Shown one piece after another: positions 35,349 through 43,809 of a stretch of DNA of 64,000 bases. The notes beneath the pieces were generated by a model that did not search any database, had not been told where the DNA came from, and worked only from the letters and a program-made list of their open reading frames with translations. Source of the DNA: Szabonella sp046295215 (GTDB lineage: Bacteria; Pseudomonadota; Alphaproteobacteria; Rhodobacterales; Rhodobacteraceae). Each line of letters begins with the position of its first letter. Within the stretch, counting starts at the first letter, position 1. The stretch lies in NCBI GenBank assembly GCA_046295215.1, contig JBKBNP010000016.1, positions 1-64,000 of the forward strand, in the 5' to 3' direction. Both the position numbers and the translations under genes were made by a program.

Positions 35349-36578
35349 TCAGGCGCTCGCTTCGGCGCGATTCAGCGCACATTGTTTCCAGAGCCCGTCC
35401 ATCGCCCGCACCAGCCGGTCGATCTGGTCCGCGTCATGCACCGGCGAAGGGGTGAAGCGCAGCCGCTCGGTGCCGCGCGGAACGGTGGGGAAATTGATCG
35501 GCTGCACATAGATGCCGAACTGGTCCAGCAGCATGTCCGACAGCATCTTGCAATGCACCGGGTCGCCCACATGCACCGGCACGATATGGGATCCGTGGTC
35601 GATGATCGGCAGACCCAGCCCTTTCAGCCGCATCTTCAGGATCCGCGCATGCAGTTGCTGCGCGTCGCGCAGCGCCTGACCCTCGGCGGTTTTCAGCACC
35701 CGGACCGAGGTCGCCGCCCCCGCCGCCACCGCAGGCGGCATCGAAGAGGTGAAGATGAAGCCGGGCGCATAGGACCGGATCGCATCGACCATCCGGGCCG
35801 AGGCCGCGATATAGCCCCCGGCAACACCGAAAGCCTTGGCCAGCGTCGCGTTGAGGATGTCGATCCGCCCCATCAGCCCGTCGCGTTCCGCCACACCCGC
35901 CCCGCGCGGGCCATACATGCCCACCGCGTGAACCTCGTCGATATAGGTCAGCGCGCCGAATTCCTCGGCCAGGTCGCAGATCGCCCCGATGGGTCCGAAA
36001 TCGCCATCCATGGAATAGATCGATTCGAAGGCAATCATCTTGGGTGCGGCCGGATCATCTGCGGCCAGGAGTTCGCGGAGATGGGCCACGTCATTGTGGC
36101 GGAAAATGCGCTTGGCCCCGCCATTGCGGCGCACGCCCTCGATCATCGAGGCGTGGTTGAGCGCGTCGGAATAGATGATGAGCCCCGGAAACAGCTTCGG
36201 CAGGGTGGAAAGCGTCGCATCATTGGCGACATAGGCGGAGGTGAAAACCAGCGCCGCCTCCTTGGCGTGCAGATCAGCGAGTTCCGCCTCCAGCCGCTTG
36301 TGATAGACGGTCGTGCCCGAAATGTTGCGCGTGCCGCCCGAACCGGCCCCGGTCGCCTCCAGCGCCTCATGCATCGACGCCAACACGGCCGGATGCTGGC
36401 CCATGCCCAGATAGTCGTTGCCGCACCAGACGGTGATCTCCGCCTCCAACCCGTCCGGCCTGCGCCAGACCGCCGAGGGGTAGGCTCCCTTGCGGCGCTC
36501 GATGTCGATGAAGGTGCGGTAGCGGCCTTCCGCGTGCAGACGGTTCAGGGCGGCATCGAGGGCCAGATCGTAGTTCAT
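35349..36578 (-). CDS. hemA: 5-aminolevulinate synthase
   Basis: PLP enzyme condensing glycine and succinyl-CoA to 5-aminolevulinate, the first step of haem and bacteriochlorophyll synthesis by the Shemin route found in alphaproteobacteria. The 409 residues match. Motifs include NDYLGMGQHPAVLASMHEAL, GTRNISGTTVYHKRLEAELA, and the PLP lysine in ILNATLAKAFGVAGGYIAAS. GGGAG precedes the ATG. An FNR-type site at 36644 indicates oxygen-dependent control, as known for hemA in Rhodobacter. Confidence 0.97.
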   Translation of the reverse strand: MNYDLALDAALNRLHAEGRYRTFIDIERRKGAYPSAVWRRPDGLEAEITVWCGNDYLGMGQHPAVLASMHEALEATGAGSGGTRNISGTTVYHKRLEAELADLHAKEAALVFTSAYVANDATLSTLPKLFPGLIIYSDALNHASMIEGVRRNGGAKRIFRHNDVAHLRELLAADDPAAPKMIAFESIYSMDGDFGPIGAICDLAEEFGALTYIDEVHAVGMYGPRGAGVAERDGLMGRIDILNATLAKAFGVAGGYIAASARMVDAIRSYAPGFIFTSSMPPAVAAGAATSVRVLKTAEGQALRDAQQLHARILKMRLKGLGLPIIDHGSHIVPVHVGDPVHCKMLSDMLLDQFGIYVQPINFPTVPRGTERLRFTPSPVHDADQIDRLVRAMDGLWKQCALNRAEASA

Positions 36579-36643
36579 GCGTATCTCCCGAAGCCCGGAG
36601 CGCGGGCGTAGGTAATTATCGCACCCTTTCGGGCGGTCGCGCC

Positions 36644-36657
36644 TTGATATTCATCAA
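36644..36657. promoter_or_regulatory. FNR/FnrL-binding site upstream of hemA
   Basis: TTGAT-ATTC-ATCAA is a perfect match to the FNR consensus TTGAT-N4-ATCAA. It lies 66-79 bases before the hemA start codon, in the 180-base gap shared with the next gene upstream on the same strand. Its distance suits activation under low oxygen. The same type of site controls hemA in Rhodobacter sphaeroides through FnrL. Confidence 0.85.
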
Positions 36658-36758
36658 ATGCGATATGGAACAGGGGGCAATTTGCCGCGCGCCGGATTTT
36701 CAGGCAATCAGTCCGCCACGCAATCCCCCCCGACCGCCTCAGCCCGCCTCAGTCCGCC

Positions 36759-37340
36759 TCAGTCCGCCACGGCAATCTTGCAGTCATTGCCGCCCTTGGC
36801 CGCGCAGGCGCTGATGGCAAGCCGCTGCGCCGCGTCCCCCTGCCCCACGGCCCATGCCCCTGTGGAGGGAGAGATCGCCAGCGCCCGCGACCCGCGCCGC
36901 CCGTAATCCTTGCCCATCGCCGCCGTCGCCTCGACCGACAGCGTGAAGCCGCGCGGCTCCCATTTCGCCGGGCGCACGAGGGCAGCCACCTCACAGGCCC
37001 GCCCGCCCTTGCGCGCCTTGTTGCAACGGTCGAGCGCGATCTTCGAGGCGGCCTCGGTGGAATGCTGGTTGGCCACCAGCATCGTCGCCTCGGATTTCAG
37101 CAGATCCTCGTCAGGGGCCACCGCGACGGCGGCATAATAGGCGTAGCCTTCCGCCACCTGCCGCAGCAGCGTCGCATTCTCGGCGCTCATCCCGCTGACC
37201 GGCAGCATTTGCACGCTGGCCCCTTTGGCCGCGAACAACTGCGCCTTGGCCGTGCGACTGTCGAGCGGTTGCGCAAAGCCTGCCCCCGCCCCGATCAGCA
37301 GCATGATTGCCCCGACACCGCCAAGGATTCCGTTCCGCAT
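36759..37340 (-). CDS. Secreted DUF4189-like protein
   Basis: 193 residues from the ATG behind AGGAG. The N-terminus MRNGILGGVGAIMLLIGAGA, ending GFAQ, is a signal peptide. The C-terminal third, SRALAISPSTGAWAVGQGDA followed by AQRLAISACAAKGGNDCKIA, has the DUF4189 pattern. An earlier segment, GYAYYAAVAVAPDEDLLKSE, looks like a degenerate first copy. The cysteines (DRCNKARKGGRACE and ACAAKGGNDC) could pair. Function is unknown. Some related proteins next to hemA carry misleading ALA-synthase annotations; nothing here suggests that activity. Confidence 0.7.
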   Translation of the reverse strand: MRNGILGGVGAIMLLIGAGAGFAQPLDSRTAKAQLFAAKGASVQMLPVSGMSAENATLLRQVAEGYAYYAAVAVAPDEDLLKSEATMLVANQHSTEAASKIALDRCNKARKGGRACEVAALVRPAKWEPRGFTLSVEATAAMGKDYGRRGSRALAISPSTGAWAVGQGDAAQRLAISACAAKGGNDCKIAVAD

Positions 37341-37524
37341 GTCATTCTCCTGTGTCGCTTTTCCACGTCTTACCCCGTCCACAGCCTGTGGGACAGGGGT
37401 TTGCGGGCCCACAGGCGCAGGGGGCGCAGGGAATTGGCAAAAGCCCGCCGGACATGGCCCTGTTGGTTACGGGTCGGAAACACGACCCTTTGCCCCGAAC
37501 CCGGAACAGACGCGGTTTTCCCGC

Positions 37525-37553
37525 TTGACGCCCCCCGGACGCGGCGCTATCCC
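37525..37553 (+). promoter_or_regulatory. Promoter of tRNA-Asp
   Basis: TTGACG (37525-37530) and TATCCC (37548-37553) are separated by exactly 17 bases. The -10 ends 12 bases before the first tRNA nucleotide, as expected for a direct stable-RNA promoter. Assignment is by motif and spacing only. Confidence 0.6.
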
Positions 37554-37565
37554 CTGCCCCATCGC

Positions 37566-37642
37566 GCGGTTGTAGCTCAGTTGGTTAGAGTACCGGCCTG
37601 TCACGCCGGGGGTCGCGGGTTCGAGCCCCGTCAACCGCGCCA
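37566..37642 (+). tRNA. tRNA-Asp (GTC)
   Basis: A 77-base cloverleaf. The acceptor stem is GCGGTTG with CAACCGC, the D-arm is GCTCAGTTGGTTAGAGT and the anticodon stem is CCGGC/GCCGG. Anticodon GTC is at 37600-37602, and the T-arm is CGGGTTCGAGCCCCG. The discriminator is G and the 3' CCA is encoded. The usual bacterial tRNA-Asp pattern CCTGTCACGC is present. Confidence 0.97.
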
Positions 37643-37682
37643 CTTCCCCCCCCATCCATCACGTGCAGGGCAGGCATCCGCT

Positions 37683-38915
37683 TCAGCCCAGATGCGTGGC
37701 GACCTCTGCCGCAGCCTCGACACCCGAAAGGCGCGCCCCCGCCGCCGTCTGGATCAGCGACCCCGCCAGCGCCTCGCCCGCAAACCAGATCCGGTCCCCC
37801 ACGGGGCGGCGCAGCACCTCGCGCGCGCCCGCCCGCCCCGGACGCGCCGCCGCATAGCCGCCGCGCACGAACCGCTCTCCGCCCCAGTTCGTCATCATCC
37901 CCTTGCCGATATAGCGCCGCGCCTGCGATCCGAAGATGTCGCAGAGCCGGTCAGAGGCGAAATCCACCGCAGCATCGGCCCCTGCCGCCTCCATCTCCCA
38001 GGCGAAATCGCCGCCCACGAACCCCACCATCAGGTCCAGATCCCAGGGAAAGCACAGAAAGAACAGGTCATGCCGGGCATGACGTTCGATCAGCAGGTCG
38101 TCGAAGGAGGAAAGCCCGAGCCGCGCCCCGCTGACCGAAACCGGGATCTTGGTCAGCAACCCCATGGGCAGGTCGAAAATCGCCTCCAGATGCGTTTCGG
38201 GCAGCAGGGGGTAAAACCCGATCTCCTCGAATTGCAGCGCGCCGGTGGAGGCGGTGACAATGGCCGCGCGCGCCTCGATCCGCCCGAAGGGCCCTTCGGC
38301 CACCACGCCCGGCCCGTCCCAGCGCAAGGTGCGCACCGGCGCCCCGGTCATCACCGGCACATCCGCCCCCCAGCGATGGATCAGCGCGCCGAAACCTTCC
38401 TTGGTGAAATAGTTGGGGTCGAGATCGGCGGCGGTGCGGTAATCCTCGATGGAAATCTCATCGTCATCCTTGCCGAAATCCATCGGCCCGGCAAAGGTGG
38501 AATTGGCCCGCAGGCAATGGCAATCCCCGATCAGGCTCGACAGCCGGTCATCGGGGCCGTCATGCGCCGCCACACAGGCCGCCAGCGCCGCCTCGGCCTC
38601 GGCCATGCGGGCCATTTCCGCCTCGGTGGCCTTGCGTGCCCCGAAATAGAGGTGATCCAGCGTCATGTCGTGATGGTAAAGCGTCCAGCCCGCCTCCTGC
38701 GCTTCGGGGAAAAACGGGTTGCGGTCGGCGGCATGGAGCCAGGCACAGCCAATGTCGAAGGGCACGCCGAAATCGGTGTCGGTCGTCCAGGCCCGCCCAC
38801 CGATGCGGCCCATCGCCTCCAGCACGACAAAGGTCTTGCGCTTCTCCCGCAGGGTCTTGGCCGCCGCCAGCCCCGCCGCCCCGGCCCCTACAATCACCAC
38901 ATCCACATCCGCCAT
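37683..38915 (-). CDS. Flavin-containing amine oxidase
   Basis: 410 residues from the ATG with GGGAG six bases upstream; a TTG two codons earlier is less likely. The dinucleotide-binding motif VDVVIVGAGAAGLAAAKTLR is followed by the GG doublet VLEAMGRIGGRAWTTD. The C-terminal FAD block is GDRIWFAGEALAGSLIQTAA-like with an extended ARLSGVEAA helix. This is the monoamine-oxidase/polyamine-oxidase superfamily. The substrate is unknown. It lies 110 bases downstream of preA on the same strand; a link to amine or pyrimidine nitrogen use is possible but unproven. Confidence 0.88.
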   Translation of the reverse strand: MADVDVVIVGAGAAGLAAAKTLREKRKTFVVLEAMGRIGGRAWTTDTDFGVPFDIGCAWLHAADRNPFFPEAQEAGWTLYHHDMTLDHLYFGARKATEAEMARMAEAEAALAACVAAHDGPDDRLSSLIGDCHCLRANSTFAGPMDFGKDDDEISIEDYRTAADLDPNYFTKEGFGALIHRWGADVPVMTGAPVRTLRWDGPGVVAEGPFGRIEARAAIVTASTGALQFEEIGFYPLLPETHLEAIFDLPMGLLTKIPVSVSGARLGLSSFDDLLIERHARHDLFFLCFPWDLDLMVGFVGGDFAWEMEAAGADAAVDFASDRLCDIFGSQARRYIGKGMMTNWGGERFVRGGYAAARPGRAGAREVLRRPVGDRIWFAGEALAGSLIQTAAGARLSGVEAAAEVATHLG

Positions 38916-39025
38916 GTCCAACTCCCTTTGCCCTGAAATCCCACCGGGCCTGAAAATGCAGCGGCCCGTTTCGGGATGTTCCGCGAAACGGGCCGTTCAG
39001 GCGAGTCATTTTGTCCGGCGCGTCG

Positions 39026-40327
39026 CTATTCCGCCGCGCTGGCCATCGGGTTGTTGGGATGGGTGGTCCAGTTGGCGTAATCCTCCACCACCTTGCCGGT
39101 CCGGGGGTCGGTCGCGCCCTTGGGCAGGGTTTCCATCGTGATGCAGTTTTCCACCGGGCAGACATTGACACAGAGGTTGCAGGCCACGCATTCGGCGTCG
39201 TTCACCTCGAATACCCTTCCGGCGTGCATCCAGATCGCCTGATGGCTGGTATCCTCGCAGGCGGCATAGCAGCGCCCGCATTTGATGCAGGCATCCTGGT
39301 CGATCCGGGCCTTGGTGACATGGTTGAGGTTCAGGAATTGCCAATCCGTCACATTCGGCACCGCGCGCCCCACCAGATCAGCGGTGGAGGTCATGCCCTT
39401 CTCATCCATATACTGCGACAGGCCCGAGATCATTTCCTGCACGATCTTGAACCCATAGGTCATCGCCGCCGTGCAGACCTGCACATTGCCAGCCCCCAGC
39501 GCCATGAACTCCGCCGCATCGCGCCATGTGGTGATCCCGCCAATGCCGGAAATCGGCAGGCCGCGCGTTTCGGCGCTGCGCGCAATCTCGGCCACCATGT
39601 TCAGTGCGATGGGCTTCACCGCCGGGCCGCAATAGCCGCCATGTGCGCCCTTGCCGTCGATCATCGGTTCGGGGCTGAAGGTATCGAGATTGACGGCGGT
39701 GATCGAATTGATCGTGTTGATGAGGCTGACCGCATCCGCGCCGCCGCGTTTCGCGGCCTCGGCCGGTTTGCGGATGTCCGAGATGTTCGGCGTCAGCTTG
39801 ACAATGCAGGGCATGCGGCTGTGTTGCTTGACCCAGCGGGTGACCATCTCGATATATTCCGGCACCTGCCCAACGGCGGCCCCCATGCCGCGCTCGCTCA
39901 TCCCGTGCGGGCAACCGAAATTCAGCTCCACCCCATCCGCGCCGGTATCCTCGATGGCCGCCAGGATCGCGCGCCAGCTTTCCTCGTCGCAGGGCACCAT
40001 CAGCGAGATCACCAGCGCGCGGTCCGGCCAGTCGCGTTTCACCGTCTTGATCTCGCGCAGGTTCACCTCCAACGGGCGGTCGGTGATCAACTCGATATTG
40101 TTGAGCCCCAGCAGGCGGCGGTCCGCGCCCCAGACCGCGCCATAGCGCGGGCCGTTGACATTGACGACCGGCGGGCCTTCGCTGCCCAGCGTTTTCCAGA
40201 CCACCCCGCCCCAGCCGGCCTCGAAGGCGCGGCGCACGTTGTATTCCTTGTCGGTGGGCGGCGCCGAGGCCAGCCAGAACGGGTTGGGGGATTTGATGCC
40301 GATGAAGTCGGTTGTCAGATTTGCCAT
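39026..40327 (-). CDS. preA: NAD-dependent dihydropyrimidine dehydrogenase, subunit PreA
   Basis: Reduces uracil and thymine to their dihydro forms as the catalytic half of PreA-PreT. 433 residues: a dihydroorotate-dehydrogenase-like FMN barrel (FIGIKSPNPFWLASAPPTDK; GVELNFGCPHGMSERGMGAA; KLTPNISDIRKPAEAAKRGG), then a C-terminal ferredoxin domain with two 4Fe-4S sets (DQDACIKCGRCYAACEDTSH; ECVACNLCVNVCPVENC). This matches the E. coli PreA fold. GGGAGG precedes the ATG, and preT ends 12 bases upstream, so they form an operon. Hydantoinase and beta-ureidopropionase genes are not in this window. Confidence 0.95.
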   Translation of the reverse strand: MANLTTDFIGIKSPNPFWLASAPPTDKEYNVRRAFEAGWGGVVWKTLGSEGPPVVNVNGPRYGAVWGADRRLLGLNNIELITDRPLEVNLREIKTVKRDWPDRALVISLMVPCDEESWRAILAAIEDTGADGVELNFGCPHGMSERGMGAAVGQVPEYIEMVTRWVKQHSRMPCIVKLTPNISDIRKPAEAAKRGGADAVSLINTINSITAVNLDTFSPEPMIDGKGAHGGYCGPAVKPIALNMVAEIARSAETRGLPISGIGGITTWRDAAEFMALGAGNVQVCTAAMTYGFKIVQEMISGLSQYMDEKGMTSTADLVGRAVPNVTDWQFLNLNHVTKARIDQDACIKCGRCYAACEDTSHQAIWMHAGRVFEVNDAECVACNLCVNVCPVENCITMETLPKGATDPRTGKVVEDYANWTTHPNNPMASAAE

Positions 40328-40338
40328 GGTTTCCTCCC

Positions 40339-41658
40339 TCAGCCCATCAGGCTGGCATGAATGGCCTCGGCCGCGTCGCGCCCCTGCGCCACCGCCGTCA
40401 CCGTCAGATCCTCGCCGCCGCCGGTGCAGTCGCCCCCGGCCCAGACCCCGGCAATCCCGGTTTCAGCGGCCAGTTTCGCCCCATCCCGCGCAATCCCCTC
40501 CGGCACATCGCCCAGCGTCTGCCCGATGGCCTTGAACACCTGATCGGCCCTGAGCCGGAAGGTTTCGCCGGTTTGCACCAATCCCTCCGGGCCTTCGGCG
40601 GTATAGGCGAACTCCACCTCGCGCACCGCGCCATTGCCATGGATCGCGACGGGGGCAGCATTGCACAGGATCCTGACGCCTGCATGCTGCGCATGTTCCT
40701 GTTCATATCCCGAGGCAGACATTCTGTCCTGCCCGCGCCGGTAGACGATGGTTACAGTCTCGGCCCCCAGCAGCTTTGATTGCACGGCAGCGTCCACCGC
40801 CGTCATCCCGCCGCCGATCACCACCACATCCCGCCCGATGGGGATGGAAGCGCGGTCCGGTTGCTGGCGCAGATCTGCGATGAAATCGACCGCATCTTGC
40901 ACCCCCGCCAGATCCTCGCCGCCCGCGCGCAGCGCGTTCACCCCGGCCAGACCGATGCCCAGAAACACCGCGTCATACTCCGCCCGCAGCGCGTCCAGCG
41001 TCACATCGCGGCCCAGTTCGACGCCGCAGCGGATCTCGATCCCGCCGATGCCCAGCAGCCAGTCTACCTCTGTCTGTGCGAAATCATTGGTCGCCTTGTA
41101 GGAGGCAATGCCATACTCGTTAAGACCGCCCGGCTTTGCGCGCCGTTCCAGCACCACCACGTCATGCCCCCGCATCGCCAGCCGATGCGCACAGGCGAGC
41201 CCCGCAGGCCCCGCCCCCACCACCGCGACCCGCTTGCCTGTCGCGGCCGCGCGGGCGAACGGGTGGCCCTGCGCCATGGCGGCATCGGTCGCGAACCGCT
41301 GGAGCCGCCCGATCTCCACTGGCTTGCCCTCGGCGGCCTCGCGCACGCAGGCCTCCTCGCACAGCGTTTCGGTGGGGCAGACCCGCGCGCACATGCCGCC
41401 CAGAATGTTCTGGGTCCAGATCGTGCGGGCGGCGGCCTCGGGCGTGCCGGTCGCGATCTGGCGGATGAAGAGCGGGATGTCGATGGCCGTGGGACAGGCC
41501 GTGATGCAGGGTGCGTCATGGCAGAAATAGCACCGGTCTGCGGCCACGCGGGCCTCGTGCTGATCCAGCGGTGGCTCGTGATCGGCAAAGTTGCGGGCGT
41601 AGGCTTCGGCGGGCAGGCGCCCCGGCACGATGCCGGGCGTCAGCTGGCTGTTGGTCAC
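40339..41658 (-). CDS. preT: NAD-dependent dihydropyrimidine dehydrogenase, subunit PreT
   Basis: The electron-input half of PreA-PreT, passing NADH electrons through FAD and Fe-S centres. 439 residues from a GTG with GGGAGG upstream; the open frame continues upstream but without a ribosome site. It begins with a GltD-type Fe-S region (CYFCHDAPCITACPTAIDIP; MCARVCPTETLCEEACVREA). FAD (VAVVGAGPAGLACAHRLAMR) and NAD (DVVVIGGGMTAVDAAVQSKL) motifs follow. It is divergent from accB and directly upstream of preA. Confidence 0.93.
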   Translation of the reverse strand: MTNSQLTPGIVPGRLPAEAYARNFADHEPPLDQHEARVAADRCYFCHDAPCITACPTAIDIPLFIRQIATGTPEAAARTIWTQNILGGMCARVCPTETLCEEACVREAAEGKPVEIGRLQRFATDAAMAQGHPFARAAATGKRVAVVGAGPAGLACAHRLAMRGHDVVVLERRAKPGGLNEYGIASYKATNDFAQTEVDWLLGIGGIEIRCGVELGRDVTLDALRAEYDAVFLGIGLAGVNALRAGGEDLAGVQDAVDFIADLRQQPDRASIPIGRDVVVIGGGMTAVDAAVQSKLLGAETVTIVYRRGQDRMSASGYEQEHAQHAGVRILCNAAPVAIHGNGAVREVEFAYTAEGPEGLVQTGETFRLRADQVFKAIGQTLGDVPEGIARDGAKLAAETGIAGVWAGGDCTGGGEDLTVTAVAQGRDAAEAIHASLMG

Positions 41659-41672
41659 GGCATGGGCCTCCC

Positions 41673-41690
41673 TTGCAATGCAGATTGCAA
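41673..41690. promoter_or_regulatory. Tandem TTGCAA repeats upstream of preT
   Basis: TTGCAA occurs at 41673-41678 and again at 41685-41690, 12 bases apart centre to centre, just ahead of the preT start in the 275-base gap to accB. The gap also contains an AT-rich stretch around 41705-41745 with TTTATC and GGTAAA arms. The first copy reads CCCTTGCAA, the same core as a site before the acyl-CoA dehydrogenase operon. A regulatory role is inferred from repetition only. Confidence 0.35.
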
Positions 41691-41933
41691 AAAGGCTGCC
41701 ACGGGTCTCGTTTTTTATCAAACGGTAAATTTTATCTTCCCGGCTTTTTTCGCTCTCCCGGCCCGGCTTTGCCGGAATTTCGGGCAGCAGCCCCGGCCAC
41801 AGCGCCCATGGTCCTGCAACTGGCGCTTTTCACCGCGCCGGTGCTGGCGTATAAGGCCCCCGATCAACGGGTGCGAACCGCGACAGCGGGCATGCCAGAA
41901 ACGCACCGGCAGGGACCGCCAATCGAGGACCAT

Positions 41934-42416
41934 ATGAGCAAAACTTCCACCGATACCGATGTCGCCTTCATCAAGGCGCTGGCCGAGATCCTGAACCAGA
42001 ACGACCTGACCGAGCTTTCGGTGAAGCGCGAATATGGCGAGGATGACAGCCTCGACATCCGCGTGGTCAAGCAGGCCAACATCGTCACGACCCAGATGGC
42101 GGCCCCGATGGCGGCCCCGGCCGCGATGCCCTCCGCGATACCGCAGGCCGCTGCCTCGCCGCTGGACGATCCGGCCCAGCATCCCGGGGCCGTGACCTCC
42201 CCCATGGTCGGCACCGTCTATCTGGCGGCCGAACCGGGGGCGACGCCCTTTGTCACCGTCGGCAGCACCGTGACCGAAGGCCAGACCGTCCTCATCATCG
42301 AGGCGATGAAAACCATGAACCACATCCCGGCCCCGCGCGCGGGCACGGTCAAGCGCATCCTTGTCGAGGATGGATCGGCGGTCGAATACGGCGCCCCCCT
42401 GATGATTATCGAATAA
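41934..42416 (+). CDS. accB: Biotin carboxyl carrier protein of acetyl-CoA carboxylase
   Basis: 160 residues from the ATG behind GAGGA; the open frame continues upstream but has no start signal. An N-terminal helix region (VAFIKALAEILNQNDLTELS) is followed by an Ala/Pro/Met-rich flexible linker. The C-terminal biotinyl domain (about 85-160) carries the biotin lysine in IIEAMKTMNHIPAP. EAMKT replaces the textbook EAMKM, as in many alphaproteobacteria. It is 12 bases upstream of accC. The carrier delivers carboxybiotin for malonyl-CoA formation. Confidence 0.95.
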   Translation: MSKTSTDTDVAFIKALAEILNQNDLTELSVKREYGEDDSLDIRVVKQANIVTTQMAAPMAAPAAMPSAIPQAAASPLDDPAQHPGAVTSPMVGTVYLAAEPGATPFVTVGSTVTEGQTVLIIEAMKTMNHIPAPRAGTVKRILVEDGSAVEYGAPLMIIE

Positions 42417-42428
42417 GGGCGCAGGCGC

Positions 42429-43775
42429 ATGTTCGAAAAGATCCTGATTGCGAACCGGGGCGAGATTGCGCTGCGCGTGATCCGCGCAGCCCGTGAAATG
42501 GGGATCAAGTCGGTCGCCGTCCATTCCACCGCCGACAGTGACGCGATGCATGTGCGCATGGCGGATGAAAGCGTGTGCATCGGCCCGGCCTCCTCCACCG
42601 AAAGCTATCTCAACAAGGCCGCGATCATATCGGCCTGCGAGATCACGGGTGCGCAGGCAGTGCATCCGGGCTATGGGTTTCTCAGCGAAAACGCCAGCTT
42701 CGCGCAGGCGCTGGAAGATCACGGCATCACCTTCATCGGCCCCTCGGCGGAACATATCCGCATCATGGGCGACAAGATCACCGCCAAGGAAACCGCCAAG
42801 GATCTGGGGATTCCGGTCGTGCCCGGCTCCGAAGGCGGGGTCGCTGATTTCGAAACCGCCATCGGCGTTGCCGAAACCATCGGCTTTCCGGTCATCATCA
42901 AGGCCACAGCGGGCGGTGGCGGGCGCGGCATGAAGGTCGCCAAGAACGCCTCCGAACTGGAGGTCGCCTTTCGCACGGCGCGGTCCGAGGCGAAGGCCGC
43001 CTTCGGCAATGACGAGGTCTATATCGAGAAATACCTCCAGAAACCGCGCCATATCGAGATTCAGGTCTTTGGCGACGGCAAGGGCGGGGCGGTGCATCTG
43101 GGCGAACGCGACTGTTCGCTGCAACGTCGCCACCAAAAAGTGTTCGAGGAGGCCCCCGGCCCCGCGATCACCCCTGCCCTACGCGAAAAGATCGGCACGA
43201 TCTGTGCGGACGCCATGTCCAAGATCAGCTATATCGGCGCGGGCACGGTCGAATTTCTCTACGAGGATGGCGAGTTCTATTTCATCGAGATGAACACCCG
43301 CCTTCAGGTGGAACATCCCGTTACCGAAGCGATTTTCGGCGTGGATCTTGTGCGCGAACAGATCCGCGTGGCTGCAGGTCTGGGCATGTCCTTCACCCAG
43401 TCGGACCTTGAAATCAACGGCCATTCCATCGAGGTGCGGATCAACGCCGAACGGCTGCCGAACTTCTCGCCCTGCCCCGGCCGGGTGCGGGTGTTCCATG
43501 CGCCGGGCGGGCTTGGCGTGCGGATGGATTCGGCGCTCTATGGCGGCTATTCGATCCCGCCCTATTACGACAGCCTGATCGGCAAGCTGATCGTGCATGG
43601 CCGCGACCGGCCCGAGGCGCTGGCCCGCCTGCGCCGCGCTTTGGGCGAGTTGATCGTGGACGGGGTGGATACCACGGTGCCGCTGTTCCACGCGCTGCTG
43701 GCCGAACCCGACATCCAGAACGGCGAATACAACATCCACTGGCTGGAAAAATGGCTGGCCGAACAGTTCGGATAG
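42429..43775 (+). CDS. accC: Biotin carboxylase subunit of acetyl-CoA carboxylase
   Basis: 448 residues, the family length. MFEKILIANRGEIALRVIRA is the N-terminal Rossmann-like domain. The ATP-grasp glycine loop is IIKATAGGGGRGMKVAKNAS, the hinge and metal residues are in EFLYEDGEFYFIEMNTRLQV, and EHPVTE is the carboxybiotin-pocket motif. It carboxylates AccB-biotin with bicarbonate and ATP. It is cotranscribed with accB and followed 34 bases later by aat. The stop-to-start spacing suggests readthrough into aat is possible. Confidence 0.97.
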   Translation: MFEKILIANRGEIALRVIRAAREMGIKSVAVHSTADSDAMHVRMADESVCIGPASSTESYLNKAAIISACEITGAQAVHPGYGFLSENASFAQALEDHGITFIGPSAEHIRIMGDKITAKETAKDLGIPVVPGSEGGVADFETAIGVAETIGFPVIIKATAGGGGRGMKVAKNASELEVAFRTARSEAKAAFGNDEVYIEKYLQKPRHIEIQVFGDGKGGAVHLGERDCSLQRRHQKVFEEAPGPAITPALREKIGTICADAMSKISYIGAGTVEFLYEDGEFYFIEMNTRLQVEHPVTEAIFGVDLVREQIRVAAGLGMSFTQSDLEINGHSIEVRINAERLPNFSPCPGRVRVFHAPGGLGVRMDSALYGGYSIPPYYDSLIGKLIVHGRDRPEALARLRRALGELIVDGVDTTVPLFHALLAEPDIQNGEYNIHWLEKWLAEQFG

Positions 43776-43809
43776 CGCCGGAGGCACGGGGAGGGACCGC
43801 AAGGGACCG

